From assembly GCF_001598375.1 (NCBI RefSeq), contig NZ_BCYV01000008.1, positions 1 to 64,000 on the forward strand: DNA of 64,000 bases. The letters run 5' to 3'. The translations under genes and the position numbers were made by a program. The first letter of the stretch is position 1. Each line of letters begins with the position of its first letter. Below are positions 25,534 to 34,799 of the stretch, piece after piece. The notes beneath the pieces are model-generated. The model saw nothing but the letters and a program-made list of their open reading frames with translations, made no database searches and was not told the DNA's origin. Source of the stretch: Novosphingobium capsulatum NBRC 12533. GTDB taxonomy: Bacteria > Pseudomonadota > Alphaproteobacteria > Sphingomonadales > Sphingomonadaceae.

Positions 25534-26655
25534 GTGGCCAGAAGCCGTGCGGTCTGCGCGGCGCTGGCCCTGGGCCTTTTTGCCGTTGCGCCTGCCGTGC
25601 GCGCTGCCGAGCCGGCGCTGCCGGTCGTACCGGCAGTGCAGCCGATCCCGGTCAAAGTCATGGTCATCGCCAACTTCGAACCGGGCGCCGACACCGGCGA
25701 TGCCCCCGGTGAGTTTCAGCTCTGGGCCGAGCGGGAGCATTTGGACGAGGTGATCCCGGTGCGTGGCGCGTTGCACCCGCTGCGCCGCAATGCGGCGGGC
25801 CTCTACGGCATGGTCTGGGGCGACGCGCATTCGCTGGTGATGACGCCAGAGGTGCAGCTGATGGCCCTGCTGCTCGATCCGCGCTTTGATTTCACCCACA
25901 CGTATTGGCTGTTTACCGGCATTTCCGGCGTCGATCCGCAGGTCGCCTCGGTCGGCAGCGCAGCCTGGGCGCGTTGGGTGGTGAGCGGCGACGCATTGCG
26001 CGAATTTGCCGAGAGCGAGGTGCCCAAAGGCTGGCCTTATGGCCTGTTCGCGATCGGCGCCAAGGCGCCCGGGCAATTGCCGCAGGCGGCAGACAGCTTT
26101 GCCGGGATGAGCGATACCGGTTCACTGGGCATGGCCGTGCCGCTCAACCAGGGCTTGGCGAACTGGGCCTTTGCGCTGAGCAAGGACACACCGATCCTCG
26201 ATACACCGGCGCTCAAGACGGCGCGCGCGCAATGGAAAGGCTTTCCCCAGGCGCAGCGTCCACCGTTCGTTCTGATGGGCGAAACGCTGGGCACGCTGCG
26301 CTATTGGCACGGCGCCGGGCGCACGCAGTGGGCGCGCGACTGGGTTAAGCTGTGGACCCACGGCCAAGGCCGCTTTGTGATGACCAACATGGAAAGCCAG
26401 TTGATGGCCGGCACCATGCTCGCCGCCAGCCAGGCTGGCCTGATCGACATGAAGCGGGTGATGGTGCTGCGCAGCGCCAGCAACCCGTCGATGCCGCCGC
26501 CGGGCCATTCGCCGCTCGCCAGCGTGGGTGACGAAGGGCCGGGGCAGGTGGCGGCGTACGAGGCGAACTATCGCGTGGGCGCGGTGGTGGTGCACCGTCT
26601 GCTTGCCGACTGGGTCCGTTATCGTGACAGCGTGCCCGATGCGGCCCAACCATGA
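25534..26655 (+). CDS. exported NUP-family protein ('purine nucleoside permease'), copy 1
   Basis: A 373-residue protein matching the NUP family: VKVMVIANFEPGADTGDAPGEFQLW, YWLFTGISGVDPQVASVGSAAWA, MGETLGTLRYWHG and TNMESQLMAGTM. Despite the family name, only the signal peptide (ending near AVRAAEP) is hydrophobic, so it is probably a soluble periplasmic protein. The blocks GISGVDP, NMES and VMVLRSASN line up with phosphorylase-fold motifs in the MTAN-like gene at 7216 (GVAGGVDP, DMES, VFRSLSD). Phosphorolysis or hydrolysis of nucleosides is therefore possible. The GTG start at 25534 has AGGA eight bases before; the frame is open further upstream into box B. Confidence 0.8.
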   Translation: MARSRAVCAALALGLFAVAPAVRAAEPALPVVPAVQPIPVKVMVIANFEPGADTGDAPGEFQLWAEREHLDEVIPVRGALHPLRRNAAGLYGMVWGDAHSLVMTPEVQLMALLLDPRFDFTHTYWLFTGISGVDPQVASVGSAAWARWVVSGDALREFAESEVPKGWPYGLFAIGAKAPGQLPQAADSFAGMSDTGSLGMAVPLNQGLANWAFALSKDTPILDTPALKTARAQWKGFPQAQRPPFVLMGETLGTLRYWHGAGRTQWARDWVKLWTHGQGRFVMTNMESQLMAGTMLAASQAGLIDMKRVMVLRSASNPSMPPPGHSPLASVGDEGPGQVAAYEANYRVGAVVVHRLLADWVRYRDSVPDAAQP

Positions 26656-26665
26656 ACGGCACCCG

Positions 26666-28243
26666 GTGACCCACCGACGCGCCATGGTGTCGCTGGCCCT
26701 GGCCGGCATGGCATTGGCCCTTGCCAGCGCGGCGCCCGTCGCGGCGCGTTCGCTTGCTGGCAGTGCCACGCGCAGCGCGCAGGTTGCGGCGATCATGGCC
26801 AAGGCCGCGCGCGATCCGGGCGAATTGCGGCTGTTCCTGCACCGCATGCCCAAAGGCGGCGATCTGCACAATCACCTGTCAGGCGCGCTCTATGCCGAAG
26901 ACATGATTGCCTGGGCGGGCACCAAGGGTCTGTGCCTGTCGGCCGACGGCAGCGGCTTTGCCGCGCCCCCCTGCGCGCCCGATGCCGATATCGCGACGCT
27001 GACCCGCACCGAGCCGGCGCGCTATGCCCGGCTGGTGGACAGCCTTTCCACGCGCGGCTGGCAGAACGGCGTGGGCGCCGCTGTCATCAGCGGGCACGAC
27101 CAGTTCTTTGCCACGTTCGATCGCTTCACCCCCGCGTTGCTGGGGCAGGAGGCCGAGGCGATGATCGCGGCGCGGCGCCAGGCGGCGGGCGAGGGATTGC
27201 TCTATCTGGAACTGGATCACAACCCGCCCGGCCTGCTCGAAACCGCCCTGGCCGCGCCATTGCCGCCGCTCGACAGTGCCAGCCTTGCCGCGTTCCACGC
27301 CGCCGAGGCGCCGCGCCTGCTGGCGCAAGTGCCCGCCTTGCGCGCGCAGATCGATGCAGAGGAAGCCGCTGCGCGCACCGGCATGCACTGTGCCACGCAG
27401 CAGGCCGAGCCTGGCTGCGGCGTGGCGGTGCACTATCTTGCCTGGGCGCTGCGCGACGTGGCCCCAGCCGCCGTGTTTCGTGCGCTGATCCTGGCGTTTG
27501 CCTTGGCAGAGGCCGATCCGCGCTTTGTCGGCGTCAATATCGTCCAGCCCGAAGACTGGCCAGTGGCGCGCGCCGATTATGATCTGCACATGGCGATGTT
27601 CCGCTTTCTGGCGCAGCGTCATCCGGGCGTCGCCATCTCTATGCACGCCGGCGAACTCGCCTTCGGCCAGGTGCCGCCGGCAGACATGCGCGATCATATT
27701 GCCAAGGCGGTGGCGGCCGGCGCCCGGCGCATCGGCCACGGCGTGGATATCGCGTTTGAAGACCAGGGCCGCGAGACGCTGGCGCAGATGGCGCGCCAGG
27801 GCGTGGCGGTGGAGATCAACCTCACCAGCAACGCCGTGATCCTGGGCGTGAAAGGGCCGGCGCATCCGCTCTCGCTCTATCGCCGCCACGGCGTGCCGGT
27901 GGTTCTTGCCACCGATGATCAGGGCGTGCTGCGCACCGACATCACCAACGAGTTCCAGCGCGGCGTGCAAGAGCAGGGCCTGACCTATGGCGATCTCAAG
28001 GCCATGGCGCGCGCTTCGCTGGAATACAGCTTCGTGCCCGGCGCCAGCCTGTGGCGCGATCGCCATGTCGGGCAATGGGCCGCGCCGTGCAGTGGCACGG
28101 GGCAGGCTGCCTCGGCCTCGCCGTGCCGCGCGCTGCTGGCGGCTAGCGAGAAGGCGCGCCTGCAGATGGCATTGGAACAGCGGCTGGAGGCGTTTGAGGA
28201 CGACGCCATCAAGGCCGCCGCAATGAATAATAAAAAGTCATAA
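26666..28243 (+). CDS. exported adenosine deaminase (ADGF/CECR1-like)
   Basis: A 525-residue zinc deaminase with a signal peptide (through APVAARS). Catalytic motifs are DLHNHLSGALYAEDM, ISMHAGELAFG, RIGHGVDIAFE and VLATDDQGVLRTDITNE. The length, the extra N-terminal region and a Cys-containing insertion resemble secreted adenosine deaminase growth factors rather than cytoplasmic Add. It should turn adenosine into inosine in the periplasm, ahead of the nucleoside-splitting proteins. The start is GTG at 26666, ten bases after NUP1; an ATG at 26684 is possible. The C-terminal tail is rich in Ala and ends in Asn/Lys. Confidence 0.82.
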   Translation: MTHRRAMVSLALAGMALALASAAPVAARSLAGSATRSAQVAAIMAKAARDPGELRLFLHRMPKGGDLHNHLSGALYAEDMIAWAGTKGLCLSADGSGFAAPPCAPDADIATLTRTEPARYARLVDSLSTRGWQNGVGAAVISGHDQFFATFDRFTPALLGQEAEAMIAARRQAAGEGLLYLELDHNPPGLLETALAAPLPPLDSASLAAFHAAEAPRLLAQVPALRAQIDAEEAAARTGMHCATQQAEPGCGVAVHYLAWALRDVAPAAVFRALILAFALAEADPRFVGVNIVQPEDWPVARADYDLHMAMFRFLAQRHPGVAISMHAGELAFGQVPPADMRDHIAKAVAAGARRIGHGVDIAFEDQGRETLAQMARQGVAVEINLTSNAVILGVKGPAHPLSLYRRHGVPVVLATDDQGVLRTDITNEFQRGVQEQGLTYGDLKAMARASLEYSFVPGASLWRDRHVGQWAAPCSGTGQAASASPCRALLAASEKARLQMALEQRLEAFEDDAIKAAAMNNKKS

Positions 28244-28339
28244 AAACAAGATCATGCCCAGGGAGGGGCGTGAAGGCAGAAAAACAGCAACGGACGGCAC
28301 GCCCACAGCGGCGTGGCCCGATCATGGGGGTTACGAAGA

Positions 28340-30832
28340 ATGAGCATGTTTCAAGCACGGCTGCACCAGCCCAAGCCCGCGCGCCGCGCGATGGTCGCTC
28401 TCGCTCTGCTGGCGGGAACCGCGCTGGCCCGGCCGGCGCTGGCCGACCAGGCCGCACCGGCACCCGAAGCCGGCGATGAAAAGCCCGAAATCGTCGTGTC
28501 GGGCTCGCTCGGCGCGCTGCCGCTGAAGGATGTCGGCTCGGTTTTCGGGTTCGACAAGACGCTGGCCGAAACGCCGCGCGCGGCATCGTCGGTAAGCTCG
28601 GAACAGCTCGAACGCTTTGGCATCACGCAGATCTATGACCTGGTCAGCCAGGTACCCGGCACGTTTACCAGCTCGTTCTTCGGCACCGGCGGCGCGCTCG
28701 ACATCCGCGGCACGCCCGGCGAAGTCTATTTCCGCGGCATGCTGCGCCTGGAAAATCCCGGCAACTATCCCACCCCGATTGCTGCCGCCGATCGCATCGA
28801 CATCGTGCGCGGCCCGGCCTCGCCGATCTATGGCCCGTCCAAGACCGGCGGCTACATGAACTTCGTGCCCAAGACGGCGCGCGCCGCCAATGGCACCTAT
28901 GCGCCCGATCCGCATGGCTTCATCGCCTATGACACCGGCAGCTGGGCCCGCAGCGTGCTCAAGGGCAGCATCACTGGACCGGGTCGGATCGGCGATCACC
29001 AGTTCGGCTACAGCCTCTATGCTGAGTCCGAGGATTCGGGCAGCTATTACCGCAACATCCACCCGCGCAACCTGGTGCTCTCGGCCGCGTTCGACACCGA
29101 CATTACCAGCAACCTGCGCACCGAATTCGGCGGCATGTATCAAAAGTTCCGCGGCCAGCAAAACGGCGGCTGGAACCGCCTGTCGCAAGACCTGATCGAC
29201 AACGGCAATTACGTCACCGGTAATGCCAGCAATTACATCACTGACAAGAATGGCAACCTGGTCAATATCGCTGCCGACGGAATGATCACGCGCGCCGAAG
29301 CGCGGGCGGCCAACGGCGGCAAGGGCCTGAGCATCTTCGGTTCGTTTGGCTGCGGCGGCGGCATCGGCGCTTCGGGCTGGACCGACGCCTGCCTCAAGGC
29401 CAACTATCCCGACCTCGCGCTGGTCAACCCCGGCACCACCAAGCTGAGCAAGCGCGACACGCTGACCGGCCCCAATGACAAGCTCAACAACGATCAGAAG
29501 ACGTTCTATTTCGACCTGATCTGGACCGGGCCGGGCAAGCTGGAGATCAAGAACCAGGTCTTCTACGACGGCACCAAGAACCTCAACGAGAACTACTACG
29601 GCTTCTCGCAAAAGATCGATTCCTACGTTCTGGAAGACAAGGTGGTGATCAGCGACAGCTTCACCACGTCTGCCGGCAAGTTTTCGATCCAGGCAGCCCC
29701 CTCGCTGCGCTACACCAAGTTCAACTTTGCCGATGACTTTGGCGTCGAACTGTGGAACCGTCCCGATATCACCACGGGCTATACCGCGGCATCCACCCGC
29801 CAGCTTTCCACCGACTGCGATTGCAACTATTCCGACTATCTCAAGGGCCACTATCTCGACGTCGGTCTGGCCGGGCTGGTCGATGCCGATTTCGATTTCG
29901 GCCTCGACGTGATTGCCGGCCTGCGCTGGGACCATGTCCACGCCACGTCCACCGCGCTGCTTACCAAGTATGATCCGGCCGATTATCCCAGCGTGGCGCA
30001 AGCCACCGGCAACAACAGCGGCCTGTCGTGGAACGCCAGCGTTTCCTACAAGACGCCGATCGGCATCATTCCCTATGTCACCGCGTCGCGCCAATCGACG
30101 GTGGTCGCCGGTGAAGGCGCCGAAATCCAGCCGACCGCGATTGCCGGGGGCACGTTCCTGTCGGCCTCGCGCCTCTATGAAGCCGGCATCAAGGGTGAGT
30201 TCCTCGACAAGCGGCTCTATGCGGCGCTGTCGGTCTACAAGCAGGAGCGCACCGACGTCGTTTCCGATAGCCCGCTGACCAACCAGTCGATCCGCACCAA
30301 GGGCGTGGAAGCGGAACTGCGCTGGGCGATCGACAAGCACGCGCTGGTCACCGCGAACTACACCTATATCGACGTGGTGAATATCTCGGCGCTCACCAGC
30401 GGCGGCTATTTCAACTACTTCGGCATCGGTGACATGGTGAACGTCAAGGATCCGTCGCTCTATCTCGGCGGCAGTCAGATCGGCTACCTGTTCCCCTCGA
30501 CTAACGCCGAAGCGCGGCGTCCCGGCATTCCGCACAACGTGGTGTCGGCAACCGGCACCTATGCCTTTGACAACGGCATCGCGATCAACGCCGATGTCAG
30601 CCACGTGGACTCGGTGTTCTCCAGCTATAGCCAGACGGTGCGCCTGCCGGCCTATTGGCTGGTCAATGCCGGTGCTTCGTTCACCACCGGTCACTGGATG
30701 TTCCGTGCCGTGGTCAAGAACCTCAACAACGCGCGCTATTTCCGGGCCGGTGGCCAGGATCTGTTCGGGGCCGATATCGCCCTGCCGCAGGTGCCGCGCA
30801 ATTTCCAGGCGACCATCCAGTACAAGTTCTGA
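28340..30832 (+). CDS. TonB-dependent outer-membrane receptor, probably for purine nucleosides
   Basis: An 830-residue TonB-dependent receptor. After the signal peptide (ending near ALADQ) comes the plug domain, with TPRAASSVSSEQLERFGI, IYDLVSQVPGTF and the DIVRGPASPIYGPSKTGGYMNF block. The remainder is a beta-barrel ending in the usual aromatic residue (TIQYKF). It resembles siderophore receptors in length, but it sits between an adenosine deaminase and a NUP gene and belongs to the same box-controlled unit, with no iron genes near. Uptake of nucleosides or larger purine compounds across the outer membrane is inferred. A 10-bp hairpin follows the gene. Confidence 0.85.
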   Translation: MSMFQARLHQPKPARRAMVALALLAGTALARPALADQAAPAPEAGDEKPEIVVSGSLGALPLKDVGSVFGFDKTLAETPRAASSVSSEQLERFGITQIYDLVSQVPGTFTSSFFGTGGALDIRGTPGEVYFRGMLRLENPGNYPTPIAAADRIDIVRGPASPIYGPSKTGGYMNFVPKTARAANGTYAPDPHGFIAYDTGSWARSVLKGSITGPGRIGDHQFGYSLYAESEDSGSYYRNIHPRNLVLSAAFDTDITSNLRTEFGGMYQKFRGQQNGGWNRLSQDLIDNGNYVTGNASNYITDKNGNLVNIAADGMITRAEARAANGGKGLSIFGSFGCGGGIGASGWTDACLKANYPDLALVNPGTTKLSKRDTLTGPNDKLNNDQKTFYFDLIWTGPGKLEIKNQVFYDGTKNLNENYYGFSQKIDSYVLEDKVVISDSFTTSAGKFSIQAAPSLRYTKFNFADDFGVELWNRPDITTGYTAASTRQLSTDCDCNYSDYLKGHYLDVGLAGLVDADFDFGLDVIAGLRWDHVHATSTALLTKYDPADYPSVAQATGNNSGLSWNASVSYKTPIGIIPYVTASRQSTVVAGEGAEIQPTAIAGGTFLSASRLYEAGIKGEFLDKRLYAALSVYKQERTDVVSDSPLTNQSIRTKGVEAELRWAIDKHALVTANYTYIDVVNISALTSGGYFNYFGIGDMVNVKDPSLYLGGSQIGYLFPSTNAEARRPGIPHNVVSATGTYAFDNGIAINADVSHVDSVFSSYSQTVRLPAYWLVNAGASFTTGHWMFRAVVKNLNNARYFRAGGQDLFGADIALPQVPRNFQATIQYKF

Positions 30833-30840
30833 TCCTCAGT

Positions 30841-30868
30841 ACAGGGCGGCGATATTTTGCCGCCCTGT
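30841..30868 (+). other. perfect intercistronic hairpin after the TonB receptor gene
   Basis: ACAGGGCGGC (30841-30850) and GCCGCCCTGT (30859-30868) form a perfect 10-bp stem with an eight-base loop. No T-run follows, so it is not a clean terminator. Within a 57-base intercistronic gap it could stabilise the receptor mRNA or reduce read-through into the second NUP gene. Confidence 0.6.
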
Positions 30869-30888
30869 CAATTGCCTATCGGATATTC

Positions 30889-32028
30889 ATGATGTTGCAG
30901 ATGAAGGGCCTGCGCCACGCGGCCATCGCCTTGGCGCTCGCTGGCATGGCCACTGGCGCCCGTGCCGCCACCACTCCGGCCGTTCCGCCTGCGGTGGCCA
31001 AGGCCTTGCGATGTGCGCCGGGCGCAGCCTGCGCGGCCAAGATTCCAGTCAAAGTGGTGGTCGTCACCATGTTCGAAGTGGGGCAGGACACGGGTGACGC
31101 GCCGGGCGAATTCCAGTTCTGGCGCGAGCGGCGCAAGCTGGACGTGCGCATCCCGTTCCCGCAATCACACCACGATCTCTTCTACAATCCCGACAGCCAG
31201 ATCCTGGGCATGGTGACGGGCATGGGCTCGATCCGCTCGGCCACGGCCACGCTGGCACTGGGGCTCGATCAGCGGTTCGACCTGTCGCACGCCTATTGGC
31301 TGGTCGCCGGCATTGCCGGGGTTGACCCGCACCAGGCGACGATCGGCTCGGCCGTGTGGGCGCATTATCTGGTCGATGGCGATCTGGCGCACGAGATCGA
31401 TGCCCGCGAAATTCCTGCCGATTGGAAGAGCGGCTATTTCGCGCTGCATTCCAATGGGCCCAATGACACAGTGCGTGACAAGCGGCCGCAACAGGCGAAC
31501 GAGGGCGAGATGTTCGCGCTCAACCCCGCGCTGGCCGATTGGGCCTATGGCCTGACCAAGGACATCGCGCTGCCCGACAGCGCGCAACTGGCCGCCGCGC
31601 GCGCGCCGTTCACCGGCATGGCCCCGGCGCAGTCGCCGCCGCGCGTGATGACCGGCGACAATCTGGCCGCGATGACCTTTTGGCACGGCGGCTTGATGAC
31701 GCAGTGGGCGCACGATTGGGTGGATTTCTGGACCGGCGGCAAGGGCGTGTTCGTCACCTCTGCCATGGAAGAAACCGGCACGTTCCAATCGATCGACTAT
31801 CTTGCGCGGATCGGCCGGGCCGATCGCAACCGGGTGATGGTGCTGCGCGGCGCGTCCAACTTCACCATGCCGCCGCCCGGTGTGGCGCCGGCCGACTATC
31901 TGCTCAAGGAAAACAACAACTATTCCGGCATGCGCGCCTCGCTCGAAGCGCTCTATACCGTCGGATCGAAAGTGGTGGACACGCTGCTGGCGGATTGGCC
32001 GCGCTATGCCAAGGCGCCGCCCAAGTGA
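30889..32028 (+). CDS. exported NUP-family protein, copy 2
   Basis: A 379-residue paralogue of the protein at 25534, with its own signal peptide (MLQMKGLRHAAIALALAGMATGARA). Shared blocks are DTGDAPGEFQFW, YWLVAGIAGVDPHQATIGSAVWA, MTGDNLAAMTFWHG and RVMVLRGASNFTMPPPG. The Met-Glu motif is present as SAMEETG. The two copies are clearly diverged, so they may prefer different nucleosides. There is no transmembrane pattern expected of a permease. Two adjacent ATG codons (30889, 30892) can start it. Its stop overlaps the 8-oxoguanine deaminase start by four bases. Confidence 0.8.
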   Translation: MMLQMKGLRHAAIALALAGMATGARAATTPAVPPAVAKALRCAPGAACAAKIPVKVVVVTMFEVGQDTGDAPGEFQFWRERRKLDVRIPFPQSHHDLFYNPDSQILGMVTGMGSIRSATATLALGLDQRFDLSHAYWLVAGIAGVDPHQATIGSAVWAHYLVDGDLAHEIDAREIPADWKSGYFALHSNGPNDTVRDKRPQQANEGEMFALNPALADWAYGLTKDIALPDSAQLAAARAPFTGMAPAQSPPRVMTGDNLAAMTFWHGGLMTQWAHDWVDFWTGGKGVFVTSAMEETGTFQSIDYLARIGRADRNRVMVLRGASNFTMPPPGVAPADYLLKENNNYSGMRASLEALYTVGSKVVDTLLADWPRYAKAPPK

Positions 32029-33392
32029 GCAGCGGCGGCCTGCATAGCGGGGCGATCATCCATGCCGATGTGCTGGCAACGATGGACGATGCCGGCACCG
32101 AGATTGCCGATGGCGCGCTGATCTGGCGCGACGGCGCTATCGTGGCCTGCGGCCCGACCGCCGATCTGGCGCCGCAACTCGCCGGGATCGAGGCAATCGA
32201 CGCGCGTGGCTGCGTCGTCACGCCTGGCCTGGTCAACACGCACCACCACCTCTACCAGTCTCTCACCCGCGCGGTGCCGGGCTGCCAGGATGCCTCGCTG
32301 TTCGGCTGGCTCAAGACGCTGTACCCTATCTGGGCGCGCTATACGCCCGATGATGTCTTTGCCGCCACGCGGCTGGGCCTGGCCGAACTCGCGCTGTCGG
32401 GCTGTACGCTGTCTTCGGATCACCTCTATCTCTTTCCCAACGGCGTGCGCCTGGAAGACACGATCGCCGCGGCGCAGACCATCGGCATCCGCTTTCACCC
32501 CACGCGCGGGGCGATGAGCGTGGGCGAAAGCCTGGGCGGCCTGCCGCCAGACAGCCTGGTCGAGGCCGAACCGGCCATCCTCGATGACATGATCCGCGTG
32601 ATCGATGCGTTCCATGATGCCGGCGAGGGCGCCATGGTCCGCGTCGGCGTGGCGCCGTGCTCGCCCTTTTCAGTAAGCCGCGAACTGATGCGCGATGCCG
32701 CGATCCTGGCGCGCGACAAAGGCGTGATGATGCACACCCATCTGGCCGAAGACGCCGACGACGTGCGCTACAGCCTGGAGAAGTTCGGCTGCCGCCCCGG
32801 CGACTATGCCGAGAGCCTGGGCTGGACCGGGCCGGATGTGTGGCATGCCCATTGCGTGCAGCTCGATCCCAGCGAAATCGCGCTGTTTGCCCGCACCCGC
32901 ACCGGGGTGGCGCATTGCCCCTGTTCGAACTGCCGCCTGGGATCGGGCATCGCGCCCGTGCGCGCCATGCTCGATGCCGGAGTGCCGCTGGGCCTGGGCG
33001 TGGATGGTTCCGCCTCCAGCGACAGCGGGCACCTTTTGGCCGAAGCGCGCCAGGCCATGCTGCTGCAACGCGTGGCTGGCGGGGCCGGTGCGCTTTCCGC
33101 GCGCGAAGCCCTGCGCATGGCAACAAGGGGCGGGGCCGAAATTCTCGGCCGCCCCGATTGCGGCCAGTTGCAACCGGGCAAACGCGCCGACCTGGCCATC
33201 TGGCCCGTGGCGCAGATCGCCTCGACCGGCAGTTGGGACGCGCTGGCAGCGCTGGTCTTTGCCCCGCCGGCAGGGCCGCGCGATGTCTTCGTCGAAGGGC
33301 GCGGTGTGGTGCGCGGCGGCGAACTGGTGCTGTCGGCCCAGACAGAGGTCGTGGCCGGCGCGCAAGCGGCGCTCGCCCGGCTGATGGCATAG
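32025..33392 (+). CDS. 8-oxoguanine deaminase (ATZ/TRZ amidohydrolase family)
   Basis: A 455-residue metal-dependent deaminase. Ligands are in VNTHHHLYQSLTRAVPG, MMHTHLAEDADD, VWHAHCVQLD and LGVDGSASSDSGHLL. The segments LFGWLKTLYPIWARYTP and GCTLSSDHLYLFP match the Pseudomonas PA0142 group, shown to deaminate 8-oxoguanine to urate. Such proteins are often mislabelled as hydroxydechloroatrazine hydrolases. Its product would enter the pathway at urate, bypassing xanthine dehydrogenase. The GTG start overlaps the NUP2 stop by four bases. No signal peptide, so cytoplasmic. Confidence 0.85.
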   Translation: MSSGGLHSGAIIHADVLATMDDAGTEIADGALIWRDGAIVACGPTADLAPQLAGIEAIDARGCVVTPGLVNTHHHLYQSLTRAVPGCQDASLFGWLKTLYPIWARYTPDDVFAATRLGLAELALSGCTLSSDHLYLFPNGVRLEDTIAAAQTIGIRFHPTRGAMSVGESLGGLPPDSLVEAEPAILDDMIRVIDAFHDAGEGAMVRVGVAPCSPFSVSRELMRDAAILARDKGVMMHTHLAEDADDVRYSLEKFGCRPGDYAESLGWTGPDVWHAHCVQLDPSEIALFARTRTGVAHCPCSNCRLGSGIAPVRAMLDAGVPLGLGVDGSASSDSGHLLAEARQAMLLQRVAGGAGALSAREALRMATRGGAEILGRPDCGQLQPGKRADLAIWPVAQIASTGSWDALAALVFAPPAGPRDVFVEGRGVVRGGELVLSAQTEVVAGAQAALARLMA

Positions 33393-33422
33393 GAACGGAT
33401 GATCGGCATGACGGAGGCAGCC

Positions 33423-34790
33423 ATGGCAACAGCAGCGATACCCGAAAGCGCCGCGCCCCTATCCGGGCCGACCGAAAGCGAGCGGCGTGATCCTGCCTAT
33501 GTGCCGCCGCTGCCCATGGCCGTGGCACTGGGCGTGCAGCACGTGCTGGCGATGTTCGTTTCCAACATCACGCCGCCGATCATCGTGGCCGGGGCGGCCG
33601 GGTTCGGCTTTGGTTCGGCCGATCCCTCGGCGCTGATCTACATGATCCAGGCGGCCATGCTCTTTGCCGGGGTCGCCACCTTATTGCAGACCGTGGGGCT
33701 GGGGCCGATCGGCGCGCGGCTGCCACTGGTGCAGGGCACCAGCTTTGCCTTCATTTCGGTGATGATCCCGATCGTGGCTGGCAAGGGCGTGGAGGGCATG
33801 GCCGCGCTGACCACTGCCGCGTTCCTGGCCGGGCTGCTCCATGCCGGGCTCAGCCGCCTGGTCGGGCCGATCCGCTTTGCCCTCCCGCCACTGGTCACCG
33901 GGCTGGTCGTGCTGATGATCGGGCTGTCTTTGGTGCGCGTGGGCGTGGAATATGCCGCAGGCGGGGTGACGCTGCGCGGGCTGCCGGCCTATGGCGCGGC
34001 GTCGAGCTGGCTGCTGGCGGGCGTTGTCGTGTTCGCCACGCTTGGCCTCAAGTTCTTCGGGCGCGGGGTGTTTTCAACCGCAGCCGTGCTGCTTGGCCTG
34101 CTCGCTGGCTATGGCGTGGCGCTGGCCATGGGCCGCGTGGACTTTGCCCCGGTGGCGCAGGCGCACTGGCTGATGCTGCCGCGTTTCCTGGCCTTTGGCT
34201 GGGAACTGTCGCCCTCGGCGATCCTGGGTTTCTGCCTGATCGGCTTCGTCTCGTCGATCGAATCAATCGGCGATGTCGAGGCGATCTGCGAAAACGGGGC
34301 AGGGCGGCGCGCCACCGATCAGGAAGTGATGGGCGCGGTGGCCGCCGATGGCGTGGGCACCGCTTTGTCGGCCCTGTTTGGCGCCATGCCCAATACCACG
34401 TTCAGCCAGAACGTGGGCCTGATCGCCATGTCGGGCCTGATGAGCCGCTTCGTGGTGACACTGGGCGCGTTGTTTCTGATCCTGTGCGGCCTGCTGCCCA
34501 AGATCGGCGCGGTGATCACCACTGTCCCGATCGAAGTGCTGGGCGGCGGGGTGATCGTGATGTTCGGCATGGTCGCGTCCTCCGCGCTCGCCATGCTCTC
34601 CAGCGTCGCATGGAACCAGCGCAACATGCTGGTAGCCGGCACCGCGCTCTCGGTCGCGTTCGGGCTCCAGCTTGAGCCTGAGGCGCTGGGCCACCTGCCG
34701 GAAACCGCCCGGATACTGCTGTCATCGGGCGTCATGCCGGTGGCCGTGATTGCGCTGGTGCTCAACCTGGTGCTGCCCAAAGAGATTTGA
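33423..34790 (+). CDS. NCS2/NAT-family xanthine or urate permease
   Basis: A permease of about 455 residues with the nucleobase-ascorbate transporter pattern: GVQHVLAMFVSNITPPIIV, LPLVQGTSFAFI, SSIESIGDVEAICE and the NAT signature region TFSQNVGLIAMSGLMSRFV, where the usual Thr is Ser. Such proteins carry xanthine, urate or uracil with protons. It likely complements the AzgA-type permease at 5891. A GGAGG site five bases before the ATG at 33423 favours that start; ATG codons at 33399 and 33408 are in frame. It ends unit 2, ten bases before box C. Confidence 0.88.
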   Translation: MATAAIPESAAPLSGPTESERRDPAYVPPLPMAVALGVQHVLAMFVSNITPPIIVAGAAGFGFGSADPSALIYMIQAAMLFAGVATLLQTVGLGPIGARLPLVQGTSFAFISVMIPIVAGKGVEGMAALTTAAFLAGLLHAGLSRLVGPIRFALPPLVTGLVVLMIGLSLVRVGVEYAAGGVTLRGLPAYGAASSWLLAGVVVFATLGLKFFGRGVFSTAAVLLGLLAGYGVALAMGRVDFAPVAQAHWLMLPRFLAFGWELSPSAILGFCLIGFVSSIESIGDVEAICENGAGRRATDQEVMGAVAADGVGTALSALFGAMPNTTFSQNVGLIAMSGLMSRFVVTLGALFLILCGLLPKIGAVITTVPIEVLGGGVIVMFGMVASSALAMLSSVAWNQRNMLVAGTALSVAFGLQLEPEALGHLPETARILLSSGVMPVAVIALVLNLVLPKEI

Positions 34791-34799
34791 CCGCGCGCA

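Noticed and set aside
28331-30694. Open frame of 787 codons on the - strand across the TonB receptor gene
   Set aside because: It is the antisense shadow of a clear receptor gene in GC-rich DNA; its translation has repetitive Arg/Gly/Ala composition and no recognisable motif.
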